Assembly (NCBI GenBank): GCA_041398825.1
Contig: JAWKTX010000002.1
Span: 310,001 to 374,000 of the forward strand
Reading direction: 5' to 3'
Length of the DNA: 64,000 nucleotides
Origin: Planctomycetaceae bacterium
GTDB taxonomy: Bacteria; Planctomycetota; Planctomycetia; Planctomycetales; Planctomycetaceae
Within the stretch, counting starts at the first letter, position 1, and every line of letters begins with the position of its first letter. Below the pieces are notes generated by a model that made no database searches, had not been told where the DNA came from, and saw only the letters and a program-made list of their open reading frames with translations. The position numbers and the translations under genes are program-made. Below, one piece after another: positions 27,149 through 37,400 of this stretch.

Positions 27149-28726
27149 TCATTTCTTGTTCTTCGCCGGTGCCTTTGCTGGCGGTCTTCGTGACGGGGTA
27201 ATCGACGCTTCCCCGTCTTTCTCCGGCACTTTCAATTCTGTTCGAAGTCGCGTCAGTTCGGAGTGAAGTTTTTCCCTGGTGCCTGCGTAGGCGGGTTCGT
27301 CGTAGACGTTCTTCATTTCATTCGGATCAGACTCACGATCAATCAGCGTCCAGTAGTTTGTGTCCGGCTCATAGAAATGGAACAGCTTGAAACGATCCGT
27401 GACGACCCCGTAGTGTTTGCGGACACTGTGAGCACCCGGGTATTCGTAGTAATGGTAATAGAAACTCTGGCGCCAGTTCTCGGGCGTCTGCCCAGCCAGC
27501 AGCGGCTTCAGACTCGCCCCCTGCATGTCAGGAGGAACCGGTTGACCAGCAGCATCCAGAAAGGTCTCTGGGAAATCGAGAACCGAGACCAGCGCGGAAC
27601 TGCTGGAGCCAGGTTTTGTGACGCCAGGCCAGCGCACCATCAATGGAGTCGTCAGGCTTTCTTCGTAGATCCAGCGTTTGTCAAACCATCCATGTTCGCC
27701 GAGGTAAAAACCCTGGTCGGATGAATAAATCACAATCGTGTTTTCAGACAATCCAGCTTCGTCCAGATAGTCCAGCATACGTCCAACACTCTCATCGACC
27801 GACAGGATACAGCCGAGATAGTCGTGCAGGTAACGTTGATAACGCCAGCGGATCAGATCTTTACCCTTGAGATCGGCCTTGCGGAATTCTTCGTTCAATG
27901 GGTCGTAAAACTTCGACCAGATCCTGCGTTGTTCCTCGTTGAGTGACCTGGGAACGGTGAGTTTGGCGTCTAGTTCTGTGAATGTTTTTGCGAGAGTCAT
28001 ATCCTGTTCGTGTTCAGCCTTGCCTCGCCCACTGTAGTCGTCGAACAAAGTTTCCGGTTCCGGGAACTTACGGTCGCCGTTCCACCCAAGGTACTTCAAG
28101 TTCGGAGACCACTCTCGATGAGGTGCTTTATGCTGCATCATCAACATGAATGGTTTTGATTCATCACGCTGCTTCAACCAGTCGAGCGAAAAGTCAGTGA
28201 TTAAGTCCGTGGTGTAACCATCGTGCTTGACACGTTCACCATTCTTAATCATTGGTGGATTGTAGTAGGCTCCCTGCCCGGGAAGGATGTGCCAGTAGTC
28301 GAACCCCTGAGGATCAGACTCCAGATGCCATTTCCCCACAACGGCAGTCTGGTATCCGGCTTTCTTTAACAGCTTCGGAAACGTTTGCTGATCTCCGTTG
28401 AAGCGATTTCCATTTCGATAGAAACCGTTCAGGTGACTGTACTTTCCTGTCTGAATGACAGCGCGACTGGGACCACAAATGGAATTTGGAACCATGCATC
28501 GGCGAAACAACATTCCGGTTTCTGCAAGACGGTCCAGATTCGGAGTGTGCAGAAGATTCAGAGGGTGTCCGTATGCACTAATCGCCTGAGATGCGTGGTC
28601 ATCACTGAAAATGAACACAATGTTTGGCTGTTTGGAGTCTGCGCGAATCAATGACGGACAAACCAGAATGAAAGCCAGTGCGGCAATGCACGATGACATT
28701 CGTCTGTGAATCCGGACTTTTTGCAT
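27149..28726 (-). CDS. Secreted type I sulfatase
   Basis: A sulfatase of 525 residues with a signal peptide (about 1-29). The metal-binding NIVFIFSDDHAS has Asp42-Asp43. The formylglycine motif is CGPSR with Cys84, so activation by a formylglycine-generating enzyme is required. GKWHLES and YSSDQGFYLGEHGW further match arylsulfatase/iduronate-sulfatase-like members. The tail is Lys/Pro/Ala-rich. The enzyme probably removes sulfate esters from algal or animal polysaccharides outside the cytoplasm, a large functional class in planctomycetes. AAAGGAT precedes ATG 28726 and a terminator follows at 27078-27112, so it is monocistronic. Confidence 0.94.
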   Translation of the reverse strand: MQKVRIHRRMSSCIAALAFILVCPSLIRADSKQPNIVFIFSDDHASQAISAYGHPLNLLHTPNLDRLAETGMLFRRCMVPNSICGPSRAVIQTGKYSHLNGFYRNGNRFNGDQQTFPKLLKKAGYQTAVVGKWHLESDPQGFDYWHILPGQGAYYNPPMIKNGERVKHDGYTTDLITDFSLDWLKQRDESKPFMLMMQHKAPHREWSPNLKYLGWNGDRKFPEPETLFDDYSGRGKAEHEQDMTLAKTFTELDAKLTVPRSLNEEQRRIWSKFYDPLNEEFRKADLKGKDLIRWRYQRYLHDYLGCILSVDESVGRMLDYLDEAGLSENTIVIYSSDQGFYLGEHGWFDKRWIYEESLTTPLMVRWPGVTKPGSSSSALVSVLDFPETFLDAAGQPVPPDMQGASLKPLLAGQTPENWRQSFYYHYYEYPGAHSVRKHYGVVTDRFKLFHFYEPDTNYWTLIDRESDPNEMKNVYDEPAYAGTREKLHSELTRLRTELKVPEKDGEASITPSRRPPAKAPAKNKK

Positions 28727-28933
28727 GGGATATCCTTTGGTGCAGGGAGGCAGGAATCGAACGACGCACTGTCAGTTCGGGGTGAACACGTCAGGATAAC
28801 ACGTTCGTCGTAGCTGCTGAACCGTAGCGCGGCGCAAGTGCAGAAGGCAGACGCTGGTGACTGCACGGCTCTCAGGCTAGAATCGCTGAACCATATCCCG
28901 CCTGACTTTCCCGTCCCTCCTGAGATTCCTGCT

Positions 28934-29338
28934 ATGACGAATGCTGATTCATCCGCTCAGAAAACGGTCCTTGTGATTGAGGATGATCGTGAGATTTCGG
29001 CCACGGTACAAAGCGTTCTCTCGGCAGCCGGTTACAAAGTCCTGGCAGCCAACAATGGACAGGATGGCCGAAGGATCATCCAGAACAACAAGCCGGATCT
29101 TGTGCTGACCGACATGATGATGCCTCGAATGGGCGGCTTTCCAGTGCTGGAATTCCTGTCGGAACTCAGTGACCCTCCCCCCGTGATCATGATGACTGCG
29201 AACGAAGGCAGTCGCCACAAAGCCTACGCAGAAATGCTGGGAGTTGTCGATTACCTGAGGAAACCATTCGCGATGGAAGTGATGCTGGAATCCGTCGCTC
29301 GCGCAATCGCCGCACGGAATAATCCCGAACAACACTGA
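28934..29338 (+). CDS. Single-domain response regulator
   Basis: A receiver domain of 134 residues: VLVIEDDREISATV with the acidic pocket, phospho-acceptor Asp60 in LVLTDMMMPRMGG, switch Thr88 (IMMTANE), and Lys110 in YLRKPFAME. There is no output domain. ATG 28934 is chosen, since the frame open to 28838 adds only non-family residues. No kinase is adjacent; it may receive phosphate from the kinase at 20216 or another elsewhere. Confidence 0.92.
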   Translation: MTNADSSAQKTVLVIEDDREISATVQSVLSAAGYKVLAANNGQDGRRIIQNNKPDLVLTDMMMPRMGGFPVLEFLSELSDPPPVIMMTANEGSRHKAYAEMLGVVDYLRKPFAMEVMLESVARAIAARNNPEQH

Positions 29339-29714
29339 TCATTTGACTAGTCCGAAAGGTTTTACCGCCCAGACTGGGCTGTCAGCACAATCGATTCTTC
29401 CATTCGTGCCAGGTTTTTTGTAAAGATGGCGTGAAGAAATAGTTATGCTTGGAACCGGACGGACCCGCAGATTCCTCAAACCGCGCGATCGAAGTGATTG
29501 GATTGTGCGGGGTGTTGCCAAAAGTCATCACACAAGTTGCTTTCTTTATCGTAAACTTCCCCGTAAGACCGTAACCACCCCGGTTAATCTGGTCATCTGA
29601 CCACGGCGGGGAGTTGTCAATTACCTGAAACACCAAGAATCGTCGCGGGACTGAATCGGGTTTCGCTTAATTGCGGGTCCATTCAATCTCTCGGCAAAGC
29701 AAGCGCGCGGCGAT
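29339..29714. other. Intergenic region before the zinc-ribbon protein gene
   Basis: Nothing is convincing here. Partly self-complementary bits occur near 29575-29610 (CCGGTT, CTGGTCATCTGACCA), which could be part of a promoter or leader, but I do not call a feature. Confidence 0.4.
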
Positions 29715-31562
29715 ATGTCGACAGATTTCCGAACGTGTCCGAGCTGCAAATCGATGGTCCTTGCGGACACTTACGAGTGTACGCAGTGTGGGCATGTATT
29801 CGACGAAAAGAAGTCCCGAGACATCGCTCAGGGTGCGTCGAACGATTCGCTGAAATCCGCAAGCCTCGAAGAAGAATGCGGCTCCTGCGGCGCCATGGTG
29901 CGTACGGGGCTGGTCCGTTGCTGGAATTGCAACGGCTTCATGCGCGACGACATCGCGCGCCGCTACGAGCAGCTCACAACTACTCCGCAGAAGATCATCT
30001 ACAGCGATATCCCGCCTGAACAGCGAACCGACTACCTTCCGCCTCGAATTGCAGAAAAAGCATCCAGGGCCGTCGCACAGGCTACAGATGGATTCACCTT
30101 GCGCAGCGATGGAGGCGGTACATCCACTCTGACTGGCGAATCTGAGTTCACACTCGATGATCGTGTTAATTCAGCGGTAGCCCAGCCTGCCCGCTCGAAT
30201 CAATCTGAGACACCAGCCTCGACTCAGGCAGAATCAGTGCCCGTTGATGGTCCTGATAAGCCCAAAGATACGACCCCCGGGGGCAAGGCCGTTGCTGCTG
30301 AAACGAGCGAGACCGCCCCTGCATCCGCGGCGGATTCAGAAGAGACCGGCGACGTAAAGGCATCTGAAAAATCGTCCTCGGCAACTGCTGGCTCTCGAGT
30401 CAATGCGGATGCAGATGACCTGTTGTCGATCGCCATGGCAGAAGAGAAAGAAGCAGACCAGAAAAAAGGTAAGGATGGAGCAGTCACCCAGATCCTGATT
30501 CCGTGTCCGAAATGTACAAATCTGGTGCGGGCGTCGGGCAAACAGGCAGGTAAGAAGGTCCGTTGTCCAAAATGTAAAGGTCCTGTCGCGATTCCGGCTC
30601 TTCCCGCCCCACCAAAGCCTCGGAAGAAACGAGCGAAGGAAGCAGAAAAGCCAAAGGTCGAAGTCACCTGGGTCAATGACGGCTGGCTGCACGTTTTCAG
30701 CCCCACGTCAGTCGTGCTGAAACCAGGCAGTATGGTCGAACCCCACTCGATGGTTGACATTGCTGTCACGGACGCTGGTGTCTTTCTGGTGTCCTATGTC
30801 AAAGAAGGCAAAGCCGGCAAAAAGGCCGGGAGCGACGACGGCGGTATGCTGGCATTTGTTCGGGACAAGCTGTTCGGCTTCCTTGGTAAGGGATCCACTG
30901 ACGTCAAGCAAGCCGCCTCTGAACTGACAGACAGTTACAGCAAGGTGCGAGATCAGGTTGCCAAGACGGGTGAATTCAAGAATCTGCCCAATGCCGAAGT
31001 TCAGACCATCGACAAAGACTCACTTCACCTGACAAAACTCGTCCAGCCGATTATCAGGGTTCAGGAGTCAATGTTCGCAGGAGTGCCGGTCTTCGGAGAA
31101 GGCCGAATTGCCGTCTATCTACCGATTGAAGGCAAGGATGGCGAACAGAGCTACCTTTCACTTCCAATCAGCAGTTACCGTACCCTGGCCAGGACACTGA
31201 AAGCACAGTTCCAGCTGGAATTTCCAACGGCCGAAAACGGCGTACCCGAGACAGAAAAGGTCGAATCCCTCAGCTGTTTCCTCGAAGAAACAAAGTTCGA
31301 AGCAATTCAGGACGTCGTCTACTACGAACAGGATCCTGCCTTTGAACTGGAACTTGTCGGGCACCGCTGTTCCGCCTGCAGCGCGACAATTAGCGAAGAA
31401 GGCCGGAAGAAGAAAAAGCTTGGTGGGGCTGCCGGAAAAGGACTCGCCAAAGCCAAATGCCCCAAATGTGGTGCCAAATTTGGCAATGGCCCTCTGTACA
31501 AAATCTCCAAATCCCCGGAACCAGCCGACGCTGATTCTGAATCTGCCGAGTCAGTTGCTTAA
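29715..31562 (+). CDS. Multi-zinc-ribbon protein of unknown function
   Basis: A cytoplasmic-looking protein of 615 residues with no signal peptide. Four Cys-pair modules are visible: TCPSC/ECTQCG (residues 8-25), ECGSCG/RCWNCN (about 55-78), PCPKCTN/RCPKCKG (about 262-290), and RCSACSA with KCPKCGA near the C-terminus. A low-complexity Ala/Ser/Glu/Thr linker occupies about 130-250. The region 315-530 is a compact domain with VTWVNDGWLHVFSPTSVVLK at its start and hydrophobic strands, which I do not recognise. Zinc ribbons suggest nucleic-acid or protein binding. It is similar in build to unnamed planctomycete proteins. Confidence 0.75.
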   Translation: MSTDFRTCPSCKSMVLADTYECTQCGHVFDEKKSRDIAQGASNDSLKSASLEEECGSCGAMVRTGLVRCWNCNGFMRDDIARRYEQLTTTPQKIIYSDIPPEQRTDYLPPRIAEKASRAVAQATDGFTLRSDGGGTSTLTGESEFTLDDRVNSAVAQPARSNQSETPASTQAESVPVDGPDKPKDTTPGGKAVAAETSETAPASAADSEETGDVKASEKSSSATAGSRVNADADDLLSIAMAEEKEADQKKGKDGAVTQILIPCPKCTNLVRASGKQAGKKVRCPKCKGPVAIPALPAPPKPRKKRAKEAEKPKVEVTWVNDGWLHVFSPTSVVLKPGSMVEPHSMVDIAVTDAGVFLVSYVKEGKAGKKAGSDDGGMLAFVRDKLFGFLGKGSTDVKQAASELTDSYSKVRDQVAKTGEFKNLPNAEVQTIDKDSLHLTKLVQPIIRVQESMFAGVPVFGEGRIAVYLPIEGKDGEQSYLSLPISSYRTLARTLKAQFQLEFPTAENGVPETEKVESLSCFLEETKFEAIQDVVYYEQDPAFELELVGHRCSACSATISEEGRKKKKLGGAAGKGLAKAKCPKCGAKFGNGPLYKISKSPEPADADSESAESVA

Positions 31563-31646
31563 CGGGCACTGCTGCTCTGTCTTGTGTGCTCTGCCTTGTG
31601 CCCAATGGATCACAGCACGGAAATTTGACGTTTGTTGCTGCGCTGC

Positions 31647-32444
31647 TCAGGACAACAGCAACTCAGGCATCTCTGATGATCTCGTACCCGGAAGCGGTGA
31701 ATTGTCCAGACTTCGAAACGTAAAAACGACTGACTTCTTGGTCTCGTTGCTGAAGTTGCGTGTCGCAGCATGAAAACAACGAGCATGAAAGAAGAGCGCG
31801 TCGCCGGGTTGTAACTCGACAGGGACGGAAGTTTCCAGCAGCGGTTTGTTGGCAGGAAGATCCTGCCGCAGGAACAGGTCGTCGTCCAGTCGTTCCCGGG
31901 GAGTGGGGTTCAGGTGGGTTCCCGGTAGAACACGCAGACAACCGTTGTTCAGATTTTCGCTGCCGAGTGCAATCCAGAGGTTCACCAGCTGTGGAGTTGT
32001 AAATGCCCAGTAACGAGTATCCTGGTGCCAGCCGGTATCACTGCTGAATCGAGGTTGCTTGGTCATGATGCAGTTGTGATGTGCAAGCGGCATGACCACA
32101 TGGTTGCCAACCAACTGCTTCAGGCGATTCAGGATCAATGGTTCCTTGAGAAACTGGCAAAACACGGGGTCACGGCTGATCGCCTGCCGAAGTCTGCGAA
32201 CTGTTTGTCCTCCTTCAGAATCACGGGATTCCGGCGCCCCGGGGTAGTTCAGATCGGCCTCAAATTCGATGTCGCCCTGAAGGAGTCTCAGGTCACGGTT
32301 CGTAACACTCAACATACGCTCAACGTATGAATCGGGGATCAGTCCCCGACAGACCAGGTATCCATCGCGCGCAAATGACTCCTGTTCGTCCAGGGTTAAT
32401 GCTTCACTGGTCATAGAGGCGAATGCCATACCGTCGGTCCACAC
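31647..32444 (-). CDS. Phytanoyl-CoA dioxygenase (PhyH) family protein
   Basis: An Fe(II)/2-oxoglutarate-dependent oxygenase of 265 residues with the PhyH layout. The N-terminal FARDGYLVCRGLIPD segment is typical. The iron ligands are likely in TGWHQDTRYWAF (H-x-D) and the distal histidine in FFHARCFHAATRNFS, followed by a putative 2-oxoglutarate-binding Arg in VVFTFRS. NNGCLRVLPGTHLNP is the conserved segment between them. The substrate is unknown; secondary metabolite or lipid hydroxylation is typical of the family. The frame begins at 32444, with in-frame ATGs at residues 6 and 11 as alternatives. Confidence 0.9.
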   Translation of the reverse strand: MWTDGMAFASMTSEALTLDEQESFARDGYLVCRGLIPDSYVERMLSVTNRDLRLLQGDIEFEADLNYPGAPESRDSEGGQTVRRLRQAISRDPVFCQFLKEPLILNRLKQLVGNHVVMPLAHHNCIMTKQPRFSSDTGWHQDTRYWAFTTPQLVNLWIALGSENLNNGCLRVLPGTHLNPTPRERLDDDLFLRQDLPANKPLLETSVPVELQPGDALFFHARCFHAATRNFSNETKKSVVFTFRSLDNSPLPGTRSSEMPELLLS

Positions 32445-32812
32445 ATGTGGTTAATCAAGAGCGATAGACCTGAGTGTGGTACGGTTTCCTGAATCTTCAA
32501 GATCAGCGATTCTCTATTTGTCGTGCTTTCCTGAAAACACCCAGGCACTACCAGATTCGGAGAGCTCTGAAACTTCCGTCACCACTGCACCAGCTAGCTG
32601 AACGTTCAGTGACGCCCGACTTCGTTGCTGGAGAGTTCGGAACGGGGTGAGCCGGGAACACCGTCCCGCGTCCCGACTACGTCAGAATCTCAACAAAAAA
32701 GATTCACCTGGACGCACGGGCATCGCATTCAGGAACAGGGTTTCGCGAAACCTCATCCATTCTGTCTCATTCGAAAAATGAACGGCACTGACGTCTGGCA
32801 AGTGCCAGCGTT
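32445..32812. other. Intergenic region between PhyH and DUF1501 genes
   Basis: No supported gene is present. A 63-codon plus-strand open frame at 32625-32816 has no recognisable features. I see no clear hairpin with a T-run. Confidence 0.4.
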
Positions 32813-34162
32813 TTAAACGAGCTCGCGCATCGGTTCTCGAATATCCACCAGGAACTGAGGCCGGCCTGTAGGATCTGCCAGAGTCGTATTCATCACATCG
32901 ATACCCAGATTGTGGTACGCGGTTGCAATGATCTCCTGGACGTTGACCGGACGAAGCGCTGCGTATTCGCCAAGTCGATTGGTTGCGCCGATTGCCTGAC
33001 CTGTCCGCATGCCGCCGCCTGCCATAAGGGCGCAGCTGACCTGAGGCCAGTGGTCGCGGCCAGCTCCGTCGTTAATGCGGGGCGTTCTGCCGAATTCGCC
33101 CCAAACGAGGATCGTGACATCATCCAGCATGCCACGTTCTTCCAGATCCAAAACCAAAGCGCTCACCGCCTGATCCAGTTTTCCGCCATGATCACGAACA
33201 AGATCAAAGTTCTTACCGTGGCTGTCCCATCGGCCGAACGAAAGCGTGACACTGCGGACTCCAGCTTCCACCAGTCGCCGTGCAAGCAGAATATGTTCGT
33301 TGCAGGTTGGTGCTCCATCGTACTGATATTGGTAGGGCTTGCCGTCCCCGTAGCGAGCACGGACTTCAGCCGGTTCTTTTGAAACGTCCAATGCATCGGC
33401 CAGTTTGCTTCCGGTGAGCACTCCGAAGGCTGCTTCGGTGAAGGAATCCATGCCATCCATCATGCCGGATGCATCGACGTTGCGTTTGATACCATCGAGG
33501 CTTGAAAGTAACGCTCGACGATCTGCCAGTCGATCCAGTGTGACACCATTGAGGGTCAGGTCATCCATGCCACCGCCGTTGGGGCGAAAAGGCTGATAGG
33601 CTGACCCCAGAAATCCAGGTCCGCCGGGTTCTGACCAGGGGACATGCCGCGTGGTATCGGCGAGTGCAACACTGGGCGGTATGCCGGGATCCTTCGGGCC
33701 GAAGACTTTACCAAGAACCGATCCGACGGCAGGGCGGCCACCAATGGATTCGATGCTGCGGCGATCCCATCCCGTTAAGCACTGAAATGCGTCGTGCGCG
33801 CCGGAACAACCGACAACGGATCGAACCACCACCAGCCGATCCATAATGGCAGCCAGTTTGGGAAAGCATTCGCCAATCTGAATTCCGGGAACGTTTGTCT
33901 CGATCGGACTGAATTCTCCCCGGATTTCCCGCGGGGCGTCAGTCTTGATTTCCCACATATCCTGATGAGGAGGTCCACCCCCCAGGAAAATATTAATGAT
34001 CGCCTTATCCGAACCACGAACACCGGATGCGGCCTGCACTTTCATCAGCGTCGACAGGTTCATGCCGCCGACAGCCCCCATGGAAAGGCCGCCAATCTTG
34101 AGGAAACTGCGACGGGACACACCATCGCAATAGCGCATCTTCTGGCCGTGGATTGTTAGCAT
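32813..34162 (-). CDS. DUF1501 family Tat-exported protein
   Basis: A protein of 449 residues with a twin-arginine leader, SRRSFLKIGGLSMGAVGG (about residues 15-32). The body fits DUF1501, abundant in planctomycetes: INIFLGGGPPHQDMWEIK, GECFPKLAAIMDRLVVVRSV, RLVEAGVRSVTLSFGRWDSH, and ILVWGEFGRTPRIND with the GRDHWPQV segment. The family is related to alkaline-phosphatase/sulfatase-fold enzymes but has no assigned reaction. ATG 34162 places the Tat motif properly; the frame open to 34279 adds unrelated residues. Such genes often accompany DUF1553/DUF1549 partners, which are absent here. Confidence 0.92.
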   Translation of the reverse strand: MLTIHGQKMRYCDGVSRRSFLKIGGLSMGAVGGMNLSTLMKVQAASGVRGSDKAIINIFLGGGPPHQDMWEIKTDAPREIRGEFSPIETNVPGIQIGECFPKLAAIMDRLVVVRSVVGCSGAHDAFQCLTGWDRRSIESIGGRPAVGSVLGKVFGPKDPGIPPSVALADTTRHVPWSEPGGPGFLGSAYQPFRPNGGGMDDLTLNGVTLDRLADRRALLSSLDGIKRNVDASGMMDGMDSFTEAAFGVLTGSKLADALDVSKEPAEVRARYGDGKPYQYQYDGAPTCNEHILLARRLVEAGVRSVTLSFGRWDSHGKNFDLVRDHGGKLDQAVSALVLDLEERGMLDDVTILVWGEFGRTPRINDGAGRDHWPQVSCALMAGGGMRTGQAIGATNRLGEYAALRPVNVQEIIATAYHNLGIDVMNTTLADPTGRPQFLVDIREPMRELV

Positions 34163-34431
34163 CGTGATGGCTCCGGCAGGGGGTGGGATAACCGGTATGA
34201 GTCGCTTTGTGACGCGGGCGGGTAAGAGTGGTCGTCGAGTCTGGTACTCAATTCTTATCGTCGACAACGAAAACCACAAGTGGCGAACCTACTGCGGTCA
34301 CTCGATTCATCGGACAATGGTTTGCAAAAACACGGTTTTGCCCGAAAACTACGCTCAAGTATGGCGACCGCGGCAGGTAAACGCGAGCAGACACCTGACA
34401 TTTTGTCCAGTCCATCATCAATGATTGCCTG

Positions 34432-37400
34432 TTATCTGTCGCTGCCATTCAGCAGGGACTGACGAACGGCTTCCACCGAGAGTGCCACCCGAAATCCTGT
34501 GTCAATCCAGACGGATCCCTGCCAGAGGGCATATCGGCTGGCCGAACGTGCTTCTACGGGTTGCATGTAGAAACTTCCACCACGGACTACTCGAAGGCCG
34601 TCCATGGGCAAATCAATCCGCGGATCGGTTGACCGCACATCTGTCATCTCGCTGTAGGTGCCAGGCAGCCAAACGTCATGGCACCATTCCGCAACGTTGC
34701 CGTGCATATCGAACAACCCAAACGGATTTGCAGTGGCGCTGGCAACGAATCTTGGGGGCCTTGAATTACTGTTTGCAGCCGTCCAGGCAAAGCCATCGAG
34801 TGATTCCGGAGTGTCACCTGTCGAATACATCGATTCGGTGCCAGCGCGACATGCGTATTCCCATTCCGCCTCTGTCGGAAGTCGGTAGGCCCCCGCTCCG
34901 GTCATGGCAATTCGTTCGCTGGTGACGTTGTAGGCTGACGGCAGATTTTCATGGATTGTCAGTCGACCGCAGAACTCGCCGGTATTCATCCAGGTGATCA
35001 TTTCGGCGGGAGCATTGCTTCGATCTTCGTTGGCGACGAATTCCGCTCCCTGGCCATCTTTGTAATACCAGAATGGTGATGTCCCCATGACCTGCGAATA
35101 CTGTGACTGGGTTACTTCAGTTTCACCAAGGTAGAACGGCCGCGAAATCGTCACTTTCTGCCTTGGCATTTCGGATTCCAGCAGACCAGTGCGATTATCA
35201 TTTCGAAGCTCGAAAGGTGCATTACGGAGCGCATCGATCTGACTGCCATCACTGCCGATCATGAATGTTCCCGGTGGGATCAGTCGAAATCTCATACCAA
35301 TGGAATTCGTGAACTCGACCGGAACTTTGAGATAGCTGGCCCATTCCTGCTGATACTCTCTTGCAGCATCGGCAGAGAATGGTGCGACCGCCGGATTTGG
35401 AGTTCCATCCTGGCTTACAATTGGAGAATCCGGTGTTCCCACGATGTCAACGTCGGACGGAACGGATTTGTTCGCCGCTGAAACCGCCTCGATCGCCGTG
35501 TTCAGTTTCCCCACGCCAATATGTTTCCAGACGACGTTGTATAGCGTCTGCGAGCCACTCTGAACCGATGCAACCGAAACCGGGACTCCGCCCTGCTTCG
35601 CGACGATGCGGGTCACGCCAGGAAGTTCGTCGATGGGAAGTCCGATCGATGCGCTCCAGACACTTTTTGGCTGCGCATTGACGGTAACGGCATAAAGGCG
35701 ACTGACGGCGCCATGATGATTCAAAGCCAGCAGTTGCAGTGGTTGCATGCCGTTGTCGCGAGCCTTTGCGAGTTCATTTGACATTTCCTTCATCGAAACC
35801 GGAGCGATCCAGTCAACGGCTGTGTATCTCTTGTCCGGGGCACGAATCAGCAGATACCTTCCTCTCTGCTGCCAGTGCCGTGAGTCCACACACTGCGGAA
35901 TGTCATTCCACCCCTTCATTCCATCGACAATGCTGCGTTTTATCTGGGCATCGCCCGGACCATGAGAACTCCATAGCTTGCCATCCGCGATGCCTGCACA
36001 CAATTTTCTGACACGCCCATCCTCCTGAAAATGAATCATGAATGTCGGGCGATGTGTCCGAAACAGCACCTCCTGTGGGTTCTCTTTCTCTTCGAACACG
36101 GCAATCCTTGAAGAGTGTCGACGGTACTCCGGGGCCCTGATCGCGACGGCATCAAATTGATTGTTGGTTCCGTTTGCTCGCAGCGAGATATGTTTTGGCC
36201 CCAAACCCGGCGGTAGTGATTCTGACCATTCGATGACGTCCGCTGCGGTACCGGAGTAAAGAACTGAAAAATGGGCGAATGAAAGGACGGTCCTGGATGT
36301 GGATGGGCTGGATGTATTGCTGGTCATTTCCGGACCGGGACCGAACGTTCGCAGGCGGATTCTTCGAAAGGCCACTTCACCTGACTGATGCTGCAGTAGA
36401 ATGTGGCCCTTCAACTGCGTTCCGGCACCTGGATTCCGTTCGGCGATTGCGGGATCACTTATCTGCTGTTTCCATTCATCGGAGCTGGAAGTGTATTCAA
36501 CGACGAGTCGATCATTGAGCCAATGCTGGACACTGCTGCCGCGGCAAATAATGCGGGCTGTATTCCATTCCCCCAATGGTCGTTCGGCATCCTCTTTCGG
36601 TGCTGCAACCCCGTAGAAAGAACCGGTACGGTGCGTTGGGGATCGAATTACCGGATGGTTCGGGGCAATCAACTGATATTCATTTCCGTCCACCAGAGTT
36701 TCTTTTTCCTCGCGGTAATAGATCCCGCCGTTCGCCTGATCTCCGGAGAGTCGCCATTCCGCTTCCAGTTCAAAATCAGCAAACTCAGCTTCAGAAACTG
36801 CCATGCCGCGTTCTGCCGTCGCGACCAGAATCCCATCCCGAATCTCGAACGGCCCCAGCGCCAGCCATCCTGTCGCTTGCTGACCGTCAAACAGATCAAT
36901 CCACGGCGAGGATTCTATACCCTGTTCAGCGGAAGCGTCCGTGTTCGATTTTTCGGGAGACGCCGCGAATTCAGACGTTGGACTTGTCGAGTTACCATTG
37001 CGTCTTCTCGTGGACACCAGTTGCATTTCGGAACTCGTAATCCGCAGGATCGACTGACCGTCTCTGACGATTTCAAAACGCTTAGGATCATGCACAAGAG
37101 TGTCACCGTGTTTGACCGAGAATTCGTGTTCACCAAGGGAGACAACAATTTCAAGATTCCTCGGATCACTGGCACCGGCGACACGAATTGTGTGTTCCGA
37201 TCCATCCACCGTCAGCGTGAGTTCACCGCCCTGAGACTCGAGCCATTCGTCGTCCACTTCGACCGCAACCACATGCTCGCCGCTCTTCAGGTAGAAGATG
37301 GTGTATCCATAGACAACGAGAAATGTCAACACGGCCGTCAGCACCGCAGCCAGTCCCCATTGACGCAGCAGGCTGGGTTCCGGCACCGGTTGAAGTCGAC

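Noticed and set aside
28735..28766. Minus-strand sequence resembling a tRNA 3' end (TTCGATTC, then TCCCTGCACCA) upstream of the sulfatase gene
   Set aside because: The T-arm 5' half does not pair with CTGCC and no anticodon or D-arm precedes it. It overlaps the likely 5' leader of the sulfatase, so it is probably chance, or at most a small tRNA fragment.
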